This document shows, piece after piece, positions 1 to 6,238 of a stretch of 16,185 bases of DNA. The position numbers and the translations under genes were made by a program. A model generated the notes under the pieces. That model did no database searches, had not been told where the DNA came from, and was given only the letters and a program-made list of their open reading frames with translations. How positions within the stretch are numbered: the first letter of the stretch is position 1; each line of letters opens with the position of its first letter. The DNA lies in contig CAUWCT010000068.1 in assembly GCA_963557065.1 (NCBI GenBank), positions 1-16,185 on the forward strand. The letters are read 5' to 3'. This DNA comes from UMGS1370 sp963557065 (lineage in GTDB: Bacteria; Bacillota; Clostridia; Lachnospirales; Lachnospiraceae).

Positions 1-16
1 TTGAGCAACAAAAAAG

Positions 17-53
17 ACCGCATTTATGCGGTTTGTGGCGTTTCGCAAACGCC
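17..53. repeat. two adjacent perfect hairpins upstream of the FAH gene
   Basis: Two perfect inverted repeats lie back to back: ACCGCAT at 17-23 with ATGCGGT at 26-32, then GGCGTTT at 37-43 with AAACGCC at 47-53 around a CGC loop. The first is preceded by an A-run and followed by a few T residues, so it could be a terminator of a gene left of the window or part of the 5' leader of the FAH gene. It ends 31 bases before the chosen start codon at 85. The function is inferred; only the symmetry is seen. Confidence 0.5.
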
Positions 54-84
54 TATACAAACTTATTATACGAGGAGAGGGATT

Positions 85-987
85 ATGAAATTAGTGACTT
101 ATCAGTTAGAGCGGGAGCAGAAAACCAGAGTCGGGGTGTTAAATGCAGATGAGACCTGGGTCTACCCGGTTAAAAGCATGGGGGTGGACTATGGTGAGAT
201 GGGGCAGTTGATCGAGGAGATTGGGGACTCGGAACTGCAGTTATTAGACTATACTTCTAAAAAAGAACCCTATGGGATTCAGGGGGCGGCTCCTCTGGAA
301 GAGGTACATTTGCTGGCTCCTGTCCAATATCCCAGACAGGACGTGATTTGTCTTGGGATCAATTACATGGATCACGCAGAAGAATCTGCCCGTTTCAAAA
401 AGCAGGAGTTTGACGGCAGGCGGGAGCATGCGGTGTATTTCTCCAAGCGTGTCAACAAGGCCAGTGCAGATGGAGATCCCATTCCTGGTCATTTTGACAT
501 TGCAGACAGTCTGGATTACGAGGCGGAACTGGCGGTGATTATCCGCAAGGAGGCCAAAAATGTGCCGCCGGAAAAGGTGAAGGAGTATTTGTTTGGCTAT
601 ACCATTATCAATGATGTCAGTGCCCGCAATATCCAGAACCGGCATAAACAGTGGTATTTTGGAAAGAGTCTGGACGGATTTCTGCCAATGGGCCCTTGTA
701 TTGCAACAGCAGATTCGATTCCCTATCCTCCCAAACTGGGGATTTGGTCTTATGTCAATGGAGAACTGCGTCAGGACAGCAATACGGAATATATGATTTT
801 TAATATTGATCACATTGTAAGCGAATTGTCAAAAGGTATGAGTCTTCAGGCAGGCACAATTATTTCTACCGGAACCCCTAAAGGAGTGGGAATGGGATTC
901 GATCCGCCCAGATTTTTAAAACCGGGAGATGTGGTTGAGTGCAGAATAGAGGGGATTGGAAGTATTAAAAATACTGTAACAGAGTAA
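85..987 (+). CDS. fumarylacetoacetate hydrolase (FAH) family protein
   Basis: A 300-residue cytosolic enzyme of the FAH superfamily, whose members hydrolyse acylpyruvates, decarboxylate oxaloacetate or isomerise homoprotocatechuate-pathway diacids using a divalent metal. Family motifs are in the expected order: GINYMDHAEE (91-100), YEAELAVI (145-152) giving the metal ligands E146 and E148, GYTIINDVSARN (171-182) giving D177, GKSLDGFLPMGP (193-204) and STGTPKGVG (261-269). Residues 1-70 form the small N-terminal domain usual for the YcgM-like branch. The reading frame is open back to base 1, but ATG 85 is preferred because CGAGGAGAGG sits at 71-80 and the upstream residues overlap hairpins and match nothing. 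The exact substrate cannot be told from sequence; acylpyruvase or oxaloacetate decarboxylase is most likely. It stops just before the perR promoter, and nothing in its neighbours points to a catabolic pathway. Confidence 0.9.
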   Translation: MKLVTYQLEREQKTRVGVLNADETWVYPVKSMGVDYGEMGQLIEEIGDSELQLLDYTSKKEPYGIQGAAPLEEVHLLAPVQYPRQDVICLGINYMDHAEESARFKKQEFDGRREHAVYFSKRVNKASADGDPIPGHFDIADSLDYEAELAVIIRKEAKNVPPEKVKEYLFGYTIINDVSARNIQNRHKQWYFGKSLDGFLPMGPCIATADSIPYPPKLGIWSYVNGELRQDSNTEYMIFNIDHIVSELSKGMSLQAGTIISTGTPKGVGMGFDPPRFLKPGDVVECRIEGIGSIKNTVTE

Positions 988-994
988 AAAACTA

Positions 995-1023
995 TTGACA
1001 GCATCTGACAGAACCAGTATACT
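995..1023 (+). promoter_or_regulatory. perR promoter, sigma-A type
   Basis: TTGACA (995-1000), a 17-base spacer and TATACT (1018-1023) give a near-consensus vegetative promoter beginning 8 bases after the FAH stop codon. Transcription should begin near 1030, inside the palindromic operator, and leave a leader of about 35 bases before perR. Confidence 0.85.
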
Positions 1024-1025
1024 AA

Positions 1026-1046
1026 TATCAGTAATAGTTACTAATA
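1026..1046. promoter_or_regulatory. PerR/Fur-type operator of perR
   Basis: An imperfect palindrome, TATCAGTAA-TAG-TTACTAATA (8 of 9 arm positions pair), lies directly downstream of the -10 element and over the expected transcription start. Its 13-base core AGTAATAGTTACT has the same spacing as the core in front of the neighbouring rubrerythrin gene. Bound repressor here would block initiation, so autoregulation of perR is inferred. Compared with the B. subtilis PerR box (TTATAATnATTATAA) only the central TAAT...TTA part is kept. Confidence 0.7.
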
Positions 1047-1064
1047 TTAAGGAGAGATGCTGTT

Positions 1065-1496
1065 ATGAAGACGATCAAATACAGCAGGCAGAGGGAATCT
1101 ATAAAGGCCTGTTTGATGGCTCGTAAAGATCACCCTACAGCGGATGCCATCTATGCATCAATCCGGGAAGAATATCCAAATATCAGTCTTGGGACTGTAT
1201 ACCGCAATCTGAATCTCCTGGAAGAACTGGGAGAAGTACGAAAACTGCGGTGCGGCAGCGGGCCGGATCATTTTGACGGAGATATGGCTCCCCACTACCA
1301 TTTTCTCTGCAGAACATGCGGACGCGTGTCCGACATTCCCATGAGTCATATGGAGGAAATTAATACTCTGGCAGGGCGTTATTATCCTGGAAGGATAGAG
1401 GGCCACGAGATGGTGTTTTATGGAGAATGCTGTGAATGCCTGGATATGAAAGAAAAAGAAAATATTTCAGGAAAATCAGTTGACAAAACCAGTTAA
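1065..1496 (+). CDS. perR: peroxide-responsive repressor PerR (Fur family)
   Basis: A 143-residue Fur-family metal-dependent repressor. Residues 1-75 form a winged helix (HPTADAIY at 23-30, LGTVYRNLNLL at 42-52) and the rest is the dimerisation and metal domain. All five regulatory-metal ligands of B. subtilis PerR have counterparts: H23, D71, H77, H79 and D90. The aspartate at the last position, rather than the glutamate typical of Fur, favours PerR over Fur or Zur. The structural zinc site is C82, C85, C122 and C125. In the family, iron-catalysed oxidation of the histidines by peroxide releases DNA. The start at 1065 has AAGGAGAG at 1049-1056. The next gene is a peroxide-reducing rubrerythrin, and both carry the same operator, which supports the assignment. 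The C-terminal 15 residues are a polar tail whose codons contain the -35 element of the next promoter. Confidence 0.92.
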   Translation: MKTIKYSRQRESIKACLMARKDHPTADAIYASIREEYPNISLGTVYRNLNLLEELGEVRKLRCGSGPDHFDGDMAPHYHFLCRTCGRVSDIPMSHMEEINTLAGRYYPGRIEGHEMVFYGECCECLDMKEKENISGKSVDKTS

Positions 1497-1508
1497 GTGT
1501 GGTAAATT
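1480..1508 (+). promoter_or_regulatory. rubrerythrin promoter, inside the perR 3' end
   Basis: TTGACA (1480-1485), a 17-base spacer and TAAATT (1503-1508). The -35 hexamer lies within the last codons of perR, so rubrerythrin can be transcribed separately from perR as well as by read-through. The -10 matches the consensus at four of six positions. Confidence 0.75.
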
Positions 1509-1531
1509 AAAATAGTAATCATTACTGATTT
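1509..1531. promoter_or_regulatory. PerR/Fur-type operator of the rubrerythrin gene
   Basis: A perfect 13-base palindrome, AGTAATCATTACT (1514-1526), lies in AT-rich flanks that are partly symmetric (1509-1531). It starts 5 bases after the -10 element, compared with 6 bases at perR, and contains the PerR-box centre TAATCATTA. The shared sequence, spacing and position with the perR operator indicate one repressor acting on both promoters. Confidence 0.75.
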
Positions 1532-1581
1532 TAAAATTCAAACAAAATAAAATTTATAATAAGCAAAGGAGAATATTTACT

Positions 1582-2124
1582 ATGAAAAAATGGGTTTGTA
1601 CAGTATGTGGCTATGTTCATGAGGGCGAGACTGCTCCGGAGTTCTGTCCAGCATGTAAGGTTCCGGCAGATAAGTTTAAATTACAGGAAGATGAGATGAC
1701 CTGGGCAGCAGAGCACGTAATCGGTGTAGCGCAGGGCGTTAGCGAAGATATTATTAAAGACTTAAGAGCAAACTTTGAAGGCGAGTGCACCGAAGTTGGT
1801 ATGTACCTGGCAATGGCTAGAGTTGCTCATAGAGAAGGATATCCAGAGGTTGGTTTATACTACGAGAAGGCAGCTTGGGAAGAGGCTGAGCATGCTTCCA
1901 AGTTTGCAGAGTTATTAGGTGAAGTTGTTACTGACAGCACCAAGAAGAATCTTGAAATGAGAGTAGCTGCTGAGAACGGTGCTACCGCTGGTAAAGTTGA
2001 CCTGGCTAAGAGAGCAAAAGAGCAGAATCTGGATGCTATCCATGATACCGTACATGAGATGGCTCGTGACGAGGCTCGTCATGGCAAAGCATTCGCAGGT
2101 CTGTTAAAGAGATACTTTGGCTAA
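1582..2124 (+). CDS. reverse rubrerythrin (rubredoxin domain first)
   Basis: A 180-residue cytosolic non-haem iron protein that, in its family, reduces hydrogen peroxide to water with electrons from rubredoxin or NADH-linked donors; it is a main oxidative-stress protein of anaerobes. Residues 1-35 are a short rubredoxin-like iron site (C6-x2-C9 and C22-x2-C25). Residues 45-180 are a four-helix diiron domain with E68, E101/H104 (EAEH) and E164/H167 (EARH) as recognisable ligands. Classical rubrerythrin has the rubredoxin part at the C-terminus, so this is the reversed order known from clostridia. The ribosome binding site AAAGGAG (1565-1571) is strong. Codon choice (GTT, GCT, AAG, AGA and GAG in runs) differs from the neighbours and suggests very high expression. 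A PerR-type operator and a strong terminator flank it. The product is sure; PerR control is inferred from the operator. Confidence 0.95.
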   Translation: MKKWVCTVCGYVHEGETAPEFCPACKVPADKFKLQEDEMTWAAEHVIGVAQGVSEDIIKDLRANFEGECTEVGMYLAMARVAHREGYPEVGLYYEKAAWEEAEHASKFAELLGEVVTDSTKKNLEMRVAAENGATAGKVDLAKRAKEQNLDAIHDTVHEMARDEARHGKAFAGLLKRYFG

Positions 2125-2150
2125 TTTACAAGCCATGCGTGTATAATGTG

Positions 2151-2210
2151 AAGAGGGAGTTTGCAGGGAAGTGTTTACATTTCCCTGCAAACTCCCTCTT
2201 TATTTTATTC
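2151..2210 (+). terminator. rubrerythrin transcription terminator
   Basis: Twenty-base perfect arms at 2151-2170 and 2181-2200 are extendable by three more pairs around a TTTA loop, and are followed by TTATTTTATT. This is one of the longest and most stable intrinsic terminators in the window, and it isolates the highly expressed gene from ykgJ. The A-rich 5' flank is too short for a clear bidirectional call. Confidence 0.93.
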
Positions 2211-2216
2211 ACATAT

Positions 2217-2263
2217 GGCGCCAGCCCTCCAGCGAGAAGGAGCGCCAGCGGATTCGAGCTGGC
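2217..2263. repeat. GC-rich intergenic element with competing hairpins
   Basis: GCGCCAGC occurs twice in direct orientation (2218-2225 and 2242-2249), and either copy can pair with GCTGGC at 2258-2263. GGCGC (2217-2221) can alternatively pair with GCGCC (2242-2246), with an inner TCC/GGA stem. The stretch is clearly richer in GC than its surroundings and is not coding. It could be a dispersed intergenic repeat or a small structured RNA; the sequence alone does not decide. Confidence 0.4.
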
Positions 2264-2300
2264 ATGGCTGAACGGATACGTTTAATCATTCGATATACGA

Positions 2301-2329
2301 TGGCAAAACCTGTCAAAATGAGTTATAAT
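2301..2329 (+). promoter_or_regulatory. probable promoter of the ykgJ-like gene
   Basis: A perfect -10 element TATAAT (2324-2329) with a weak -35 TGGCAA at 2301-2306 and a 17-base spacer. The start point would be near 2336, giving a 60-base leader. A fresh promoter is needed here because the preceding terminator is strong. Confidence 0.55.
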
Positions 2330-2395
2330 ATCTATTGCAGGAAATAAACATGGAATTAAAAAAAGATATGCAAAAAACAGAAAAGAGGCAATCAT

Positions 2396-3070
2396 ATGGA
2401 AATAGAACAGGAATTTAATCCGGGGATGACAGACGGGAGAGTCTATTCATTAAATGATATGGTACGGGTTGGATGTGGAGACTGCAAGGGGTGTTCCGCC
2501 TGCTGCCATGGAATGGAGGGGCTGGTTTTAAATCCAAAAGACATTTACAATTTAACCACACATCTGGAACGTTCTTTTGAGGAACTGATGGCCGGAACAA
2601 TAAAACTGGGTGTGGAAGACGGACTGATTTTGCCTGCATTGGAAATGAATGGGCAGGAGGAAGCCTGTGTATTTTTAGATGAAAATGGACGGTGCAGCAT
2701 ACACAGCTTTCGCCCCGGCATATGCAGGCTGTTCCCTTTGGGAAGAAGTTATGAAGGGGATCAGATTCGGTATATTCATCTGATAAATGGCTGTCAAAAA
2801 GCGGACAGAACAAAAGTCAAGGTGCGCAAATGGATTGATACGCCGGATATTGAGAGAGAAGAAGCGTTTTTGGTAAAATGGCATTCCTTCCAGAGGGCAG
2901 CCAGAACTGCGGTTAAAAACGGAGGAGCTCCCCAAAAGGCAAAAGCGGTGAATCTGCAGATACTCAAAGCATTTTATTTCACGCCATATGACGGAGAACA
3001 GGATTTTTATACGCAATTTGAGGAAAGGCTGTCAAGAAACCCCATTGACAAAATCGCAAGCTTAGCGTAA
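2396..3070 (+). CDS. YkgJ-family cysteine cluster protein
   Basis: A 224-residue soluble protein of the YkgJ (CxxCxxCC) family, which is predicted to bind zinc or iron and has no settled biochemical role. The N-terminal cluster reads C27-x2-C30-x2-C33-x2-C36-C37. Then come C91, C100 and the family signature FRPGICRLFP (105-114) with C110, and a last conserved C133 in NGCQ. The region after residue 145 is basic and helical without a recognisable motif and is longer than in minimal family members, which often stop near 120-150 residues. The start at 2396 has AGAGG at 2384-2388. It stands alone, between the rubrerythrin terminator and the proS T-box leader. The -10 hexamer of that leader overlaps its stop codon, so its 3' end is constrained by two functions. 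A role in metal handling is only inferred from the cysteines. Confidence 0.85.
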   Translation: MEIEQEFNPGMTDGRVYSLNDMVRVGCGDCKGCSACCHGMEGLVLNPKDIYNLTTHLERSFEELMAGTIKLGVEDGLILPALEMNGQEEACVFLDENGRCSIHSFRPGICRLFPLGRSYEGDQIRYIHLINGCQKADRTKVKVRKWIDTPDIEREEAFLVKWHSFQRAARTAVKNGGAPQKAKAVNLQILKAFYFTPYDGEQDFYTQFEERLSRNPIDKIASLA

Positions 3071-3073
3071 AAT
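3045..3073 (+). promoter_or_regulatory. proS-cca promoter, overlapping the ykgJ stop
   Basis: TTGACA (3045-3050), a 17-base spacer and TAAAAT (3068-3073) form a near-consensus sigma-A promoter. The stop codon TAA of the preceding gene is at 3068-3070, so the -10 hexamer contains it. Transcription should start near 3080, which fits the beginning of the T-box leader. Confidence 0.88.
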
Positions 3074-3079
3074 TTGTAA

Positions 3080-3336
3080 CAAGTTCAGTCAGAAGTCAAA
3101 AGCTGACTGCAGCGTTGAAGAGGATTAGTAAGCATTCACACTCTCCAGAGAAGAAACTTATTTGGTGCGAGGTTTCTGTGTCCCTGTCTGCCGAACCTGC
3201 CTTGGAGCATCTTTGCGAAAGCAGAGCGTTTCCGGCGTTAACGGAAAAAAGAGAGAGCAGCTGTTTAGCGCTAATCCGGGTGGTACCGCCGAGTCATTCG
3301 GTCCCTGATAGATAGGGACAGGATGGCTTTTTTATT
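3080..3336 (+). promoter_or_regulatory. T-box riboswitch leader for proline (proS)
   Basis: The hallmark T-box GGGTGGTACCGCC is at 3278-3290, directly before an intrinsic terminator. Its TGGT would pair with the ACCA end of an uncharged tRNA whose discriminator base is A, which is the case for bacterial tRNA-Pro. In the Stem I region the loop-E element AGTA (3127-3130) lies opposite GAA (3193-3195), which is followed by CCT (3196-3198), a proline codon and my candidate specifier. The gene downstream is prolyl-tRNA synthetase, so the specifier fits. Uncharged tRNA-Pro would stabilise the antiterminator and turn on proS and cca. The T-box is certain; the exact specifier triplet is read by eye and less sure. 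No protein is encoded here despite a 66-codon open frame. Confidence 0.93.
3292..3336 (+). terminator. T-box attenuator terminator
   Basis: AGTCATTC (3292-3299) pairs with GGATGGCT (3321-3328) using two G-U pairs. It is continued by GTCCCT (3301-3306) with AGGGAC (3314-3319) and one mismatch between them, with a 7-base loop, followed by a run of T. The left arm starts right behind the T-box, as expected for a terminator that competes with the antiterminator. Confidence 0.92.
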
Positions 3337-3523
3337 TGATAGGATTTCCTGTCAAATAAAAGCACTTTGTGCAGAATCGCAACTCTGAAGAGGGCTTGTT
3401 CACGAAACTTGTAAATCTCGCTAAGTGAGCCAATGCCTGCGGCGGTATAGAATTACGCCGCAAATGAGTTCTGCCGCAGGCGGAGAATCCTGTAAAACCA
3501 GAACAATCGAGAGGAGAAACACA
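3331..3523 (+). other. extra structured leader between T-box terminator and proS
   Basis: This is 187 non-coding bases, much longer than needed between a T-box terminator and its gene. It holds a hairpin of about 13 pairs with one G-U (3331-3343 with 3348-3360), GCAC/GTGC (3362-3372) and CTCGC/GTGAG (3417-3429). It also holds two mutually exclusive stems: GCGGCG (3439-3444) with CGCCGC (3456-3461), or GCCTGCGGC (3435-3443) with GCCGCAGGC (3473-3481). Either a second control layer or an inserted repeat element would explain this. No open frame with a ribosome binding site was found in it. Confidence 0.5.
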
Positions 3524-4957
3524 ATGGCAAACGATAAGAAAATGGTAGAAGCCATCACATCCATGGAAGAGGATTTTGCTCAGTGGTATACGGACGTAGT
3601 AAAAAAAGCAGAGTTAATTGATTATTCCAGTGTGAAAGGATGTATGGTCATTAAACCGGACGGATATGCGATTTGGGAGAATATCCAGCAGGAAATGGAC
3701 AGACGGTTTAAGGCGGCAGGCGTACGCAATGTTTACATGCCCATGTTTATTCCGGAAAGTCTGCTGCAGAAGGAAAAAGATCATGTAGAGGGATTTGCTC
3801 CGGAGGTTGCCTGGGTGACCCATGGCGGCCTGGAACCCCTTCAGGAGAGGATGTGCGTAAGACCGACTTCTGAAACCTTATTCTGCGACTTTTACGCAAG
3901 AGACATTCATTCTTACAGAGACCTTCCAAAGGTTTACAATCAGTGGTGTTCCGTAGTTCGCTGGGAAAAGACAACCCGTCCGTTTTTGCGTTCCAGAGAG
4001 TTTTTATGGCAGGAAGGCCATACGGCTCATGCCACAGCAAAAGAGGCGCAGGAGAGAACCGAGCAGATGTTGAATATCTATGCAGATTTCTGTGAGGAAG
4101 TTCTGGCAATGCCGGTAATCCGCGGACGCAAGACGGATAAAGAAAAGTTTGCAGGTGCAGAAGCAACCTATACCATTGAAGCTTTAATGCACGATGGAAA
4201 AGCGCTCCAGTCCGGCACCAGCCACAATTTCGGAGACGGATTTGCAAAAGCATTTGGCATCCAGTACAGCGACAAAGATAACCAGTTAAAATACGTTCAT
4301 CAGACTTCCTGGGGTATTTCTACCCGTCTGATTGGCGGAATTATCATGGTGCATGGAGATAACGAAGGGTTGGTTCTGCCGCCTAAGATTGCACCTGTTC
4401 AGGTGGTCGTTGTTCCGATTCAGCAGAGAAAAGAAGGCGTCCTGGACAAGGCGTTTGAACTGGAAAAACGTCTGTCTGACTTCCGCGTAAAAGTAGATGA
4501 CAGCGACAAGAGTCCGGGATGGAAATTTAACGAGTGCGAGATGCGCGGTATTCCGGTGCGTATTGAGATTGGTCCTAAAGACATTGAAGCAAACCAGGCA
4601 GTTTTAGTGCGCCGGGATACCCATGAAAAGATGTCTGTCTGCCTGGATGAGTTAGAAAGTAAAGTGGGAGAATTGTTAGACCGGATTCAGTCGGATATGC
4701 TGGAGAGAGCAAGAAAACACAGAGATGCCCATACGTATACAGCGCTTACCCTGGCTGAATTAAAGGATATTGCAGAAAATAAGCCGGGATTTATCAAGGC
4801 AATGTGGTGCGGATGCCAGGAATGCGAAGAAAAGTTAAAAGAAGAGGCAGGAGTTACCTCCCGCTGTATGCCGTTTAATCAGGAACAATTATCCGACACC
4901 TGTGTATATTGCGGAAAACCGGCAACCAAGATGGTATACTGGGGCAAAGCATATTAA
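3524..4957 (+). CDS. proS: prolyl-tRNA synthetase, short eukaryote/archaeal-like type
   Basis: A 477-residue class II aminoacyl-tRNA synthetase that charges tRNA-Pro. Motif 2 is in RWEKTTRPFLRSREFLWQEG (146-165), preceded by RPTSETLFCDFY (113-124). Motif 3 is GISTRLIGGIIMVHGD (264-279), followed by GLVLPPKIAP. The anticodon-binding domain spans about 290-400. A C-terminal zinc-type module has C429, C434, C460 and C463, and the chain ends in Tyr, as is usual in this subfamily. There is no INS editing insertion between motifs 2 and 3, which separates it from the approximately 570-residue bacterial form; misacylated Ala-tRNA-Pro would need a free-standing editing protein. The start at 3524 is chosen because GAGAGGAG (3509-3516) precedes it and the open upstream codons belong to the structured leader. 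It is controlled by the T-box leader and co-transcribed with cca 23 bases downstream. Confidence 0.96.
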   Translation: MANDKKMVEAITSMEEDFAQWYTDVVKKAELIDYSSVKGCMVIKPDGYAIWENIQQEMDRRFKAAGVRNVYMPMFIPESLLQKEKDHVEGFAPEVAWVTHGGLEPLQERMCVRPTSETLFCDFYARDIHSYRDLPKVYNQWCSVVRWEKTTRPFLRSREFLWQEGHTAHATAKEAQERTEQMLNIYADFCEEVLAMPVIRGRKTDKEKFAGAEATYTIEALMHDGKALQSGTSHNFGDGFAKAFGIQYSDKDNQLKYVHQTSWGISTRLIGGIIMVHGDNEGLVLPPKIAPVQVVVVPIQQRKEGVLDKAFELEKRLSDFRVKVDDSDKSPGWKFNECEMRGIPVRIEIGPKDIEANQAVLVRRDTHEKMSVCLDELESKVGELLDRIQSDMLERARKHRDAHTYTALTLAELKDIAENKPGFIKAMWCGCQECEEKLKEEAGVTSRCMPFNQEQLSDTCVYCGKPATKMVYWGKAY

Positions 4958-4980
4958 AAACGTGAAAGGAGGCAGCACTT

Positions 4981-6159
4981 ATGACAATTCAACTGCCAAA
5001 AGCAGTAGAAGAGATTATTGCAAGGCTGAATGAACATGGATATGAGGCAAGTGCGGTAGGTGGCTGCGTCCGGGACAGCCTGTTGGGACGGCAGCCGGAG
5101 GATTGGGATATTACTACTTCGGCCCGTCCGGAACAGGTAAAAGAAATCTTTTATCGAACTATTGACACCGGGATTGCCCATGGGACAGTTACGGTTATGA
5201 TTCATAAAGTGGGCTACGAAGTCACAACCTACCGGATTGACGGAGAATATGAGGACGGGCGCCATCCAAAAGAAGTACAGTTTACATCCAATCTGATAGA
5301 AGATTTAAAACGCCGGGATTTTACCATTAATGCCATGGCTTACAGCAGCAGAGACGGCATTGTAGATGCGTTTGGAGGAATGGATGACTTAAAGAACGGG
5401 CTGATCCGCTGTGTGGGAAATCCCATTGACCGGTTTACGGAAGATGCCTTAAGAATCCTGCGGGCAGTCCGTTTTTCGGCGCAGCTTGGATTTGAGATTG
5501 AAAAGAACACCTATCAGGCAATTTCAGAAATTGCTCCCAATCTGGAGCATGTGAGCAAAGAAAGGATTTTGGCGGAACTTGGAAAACTGCTGGTATCCGA
5601 TCATCCAAACCGAATTCGCCTGGTTTATGAGACGGGGATGGCTCCGTTTATTACGCCGGAATTTGCACAGGTGAAAAGACCGCTTCCGGCAATCGATCCC
5701 GGCCTTTTGGCAAAGAGGCATCTTCGCTGGGCTGCCTTTTTGCAAAATGAGACAGAAGAGCGGGCGGGCAGGATTTTAAAGCAGTTAAAATCAGATAATG
5801 ACACCATCAGCCGGGTTAAAACATTGCTGCGCTTTGTCAAAACACCCCTGACACCGCAAAAGCCGGTTCTGCGCAAAGTGATGAGTCAGATGACACCGGA
5901 ATTATTTGATGATTTATTACTCCTTCAAAACATGGATTCGCAGGGGGAAATCTGCCGTCTGACGAAAGAGATCCGGAACGATGGAGACTGCCTTTATTTA
6001 AAACAGCTGGCAGTCAGCGGCAGCGATCTGATGGATGCTGGGATTGAACCGGGGAAAAAGGTGGGGGAGATTTTAAACCTCCTTTTGGAAGTGGTGTTAA
6101 GACATCCGGAATTAAATCAGAAAGAACAACTGCTCATGCTTGCATTAAAGAACGCCTAA
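4981..6159 (+). CDS. cca: CCA-adding tRNA nucleotidyltransferase
   Basis: A 392-residue class II tRNA nucleotidyltransferase that builds or repairs the 3'-CCA end of tRNAs from CTP and ATP. The head domain shows GGCVRDSLLG (27-36), catalytic D41 and D43 in EDWDITT, HGTVTVMI (67-74), and the RRDFTINAMA block (111-120). EDALRILRAVRFSAQLGF (154-171) belongs to the neck. The C-terminal 200 residues are the helical body and tail. No HD phosphohydrolase domain is seen, so it is the short Gram-positive type. It could be an A-adding or poly(A)-related enzyme if a second nucleotidyltransferase exists in the genome, but a single CCA enzyme is more likely. A strong AAAGGAGG (4965-4972) lies 8 bases before ATG. 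It is 23 bases downstream of proS with no terminator between, so proline starvation should also raise its expression. Confidence 0.94.
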   Translation: MTIQLPKAVEEIIARLNEHGYEASAVGGCVRDSLLGRQPEDWDITTSARPEQVKEIFYRTIDTGIAHGTVTVMIHKVGYEVTTYRIDGEYEDGRHPKEVQFTSNLIEDLKRRDFTINAMAYSSRDGIVDAFGGMDDLKNGLIRCVGNPIDRFTEDALRILRAVRFSAQLGFEIEKNTYQAISEIAPNLEHVSKERILAELGKLLVSDHPNRIRLVYETGMAPFITPEFAQVKRPLPAIDPGLLAKRHLRWAAFLQNETEERAGRILKQLKSDNDTISRVKTLLRFVKTPLTPQKPVLRKVMSQMTPELFDDLLLLQNMDSQGEICRLTKEIRNDGDCLYLKQLAVSGSDLMDAGIEPGKKVGEILNLLLEVVLRHPELNQKEQLLMLALKNA

Positions 6160-6160
6160 G

Positions 6161-6189
6161 TCATAATTCGCTTCTGTTGTTCATACCCT
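6161..6189 (+). promoter_or_regulatory. sigma-E-like (mother-cell) promoter of the cotS-like gene
   Basis: TCATAAT (6161-6167), a 14-base spacer and CATACCCT (6182-6189) differ from the B. subtilis sigma-E consensus (kmATATT, 14 bases, CATACAnT, recalled from memory) at one position in each element. No sigma-A promoter is obvious here. It begins 2 bases after the cca stop codon and would give a leader of about 43 bases. A sporulation promoter is expected for a coat gene; the identification is by eye. Confidence 0.6.
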
Positions 6190-6238
6190 AGAAATAGCTT
6201 ATGTGAGAATACAAAAAGCAGAAGTTGGAGGGGAAGAT

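Noticed and set aside
244..813. 189-codon minus-strand frame inside the FAH gene
   Set aside because: It is antisense to a gene with full family motifs and has no independent evidence.
2350..2418. 22-codon frame (ATG 2350) overlapping the start of the ykgJ-like gene
   Set aside because: It has an AGGA nearby and so could be a leader peptide, but the composition is low-complexity Lys/Gln and nothing else supports it.
3115..3315. 66-codon open frame in the T-box leader
   Set aside because: It lies across the T-box structure and has no recognisable protein features; the RNA explanation is far stronger.
3425..3523. 33-residue N-terminal extension of ProRS
   Set aside because: It overlaps the alternative hairpins. 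The family N-terminus begins at ATG 3524, which has a good ribosome binding site.
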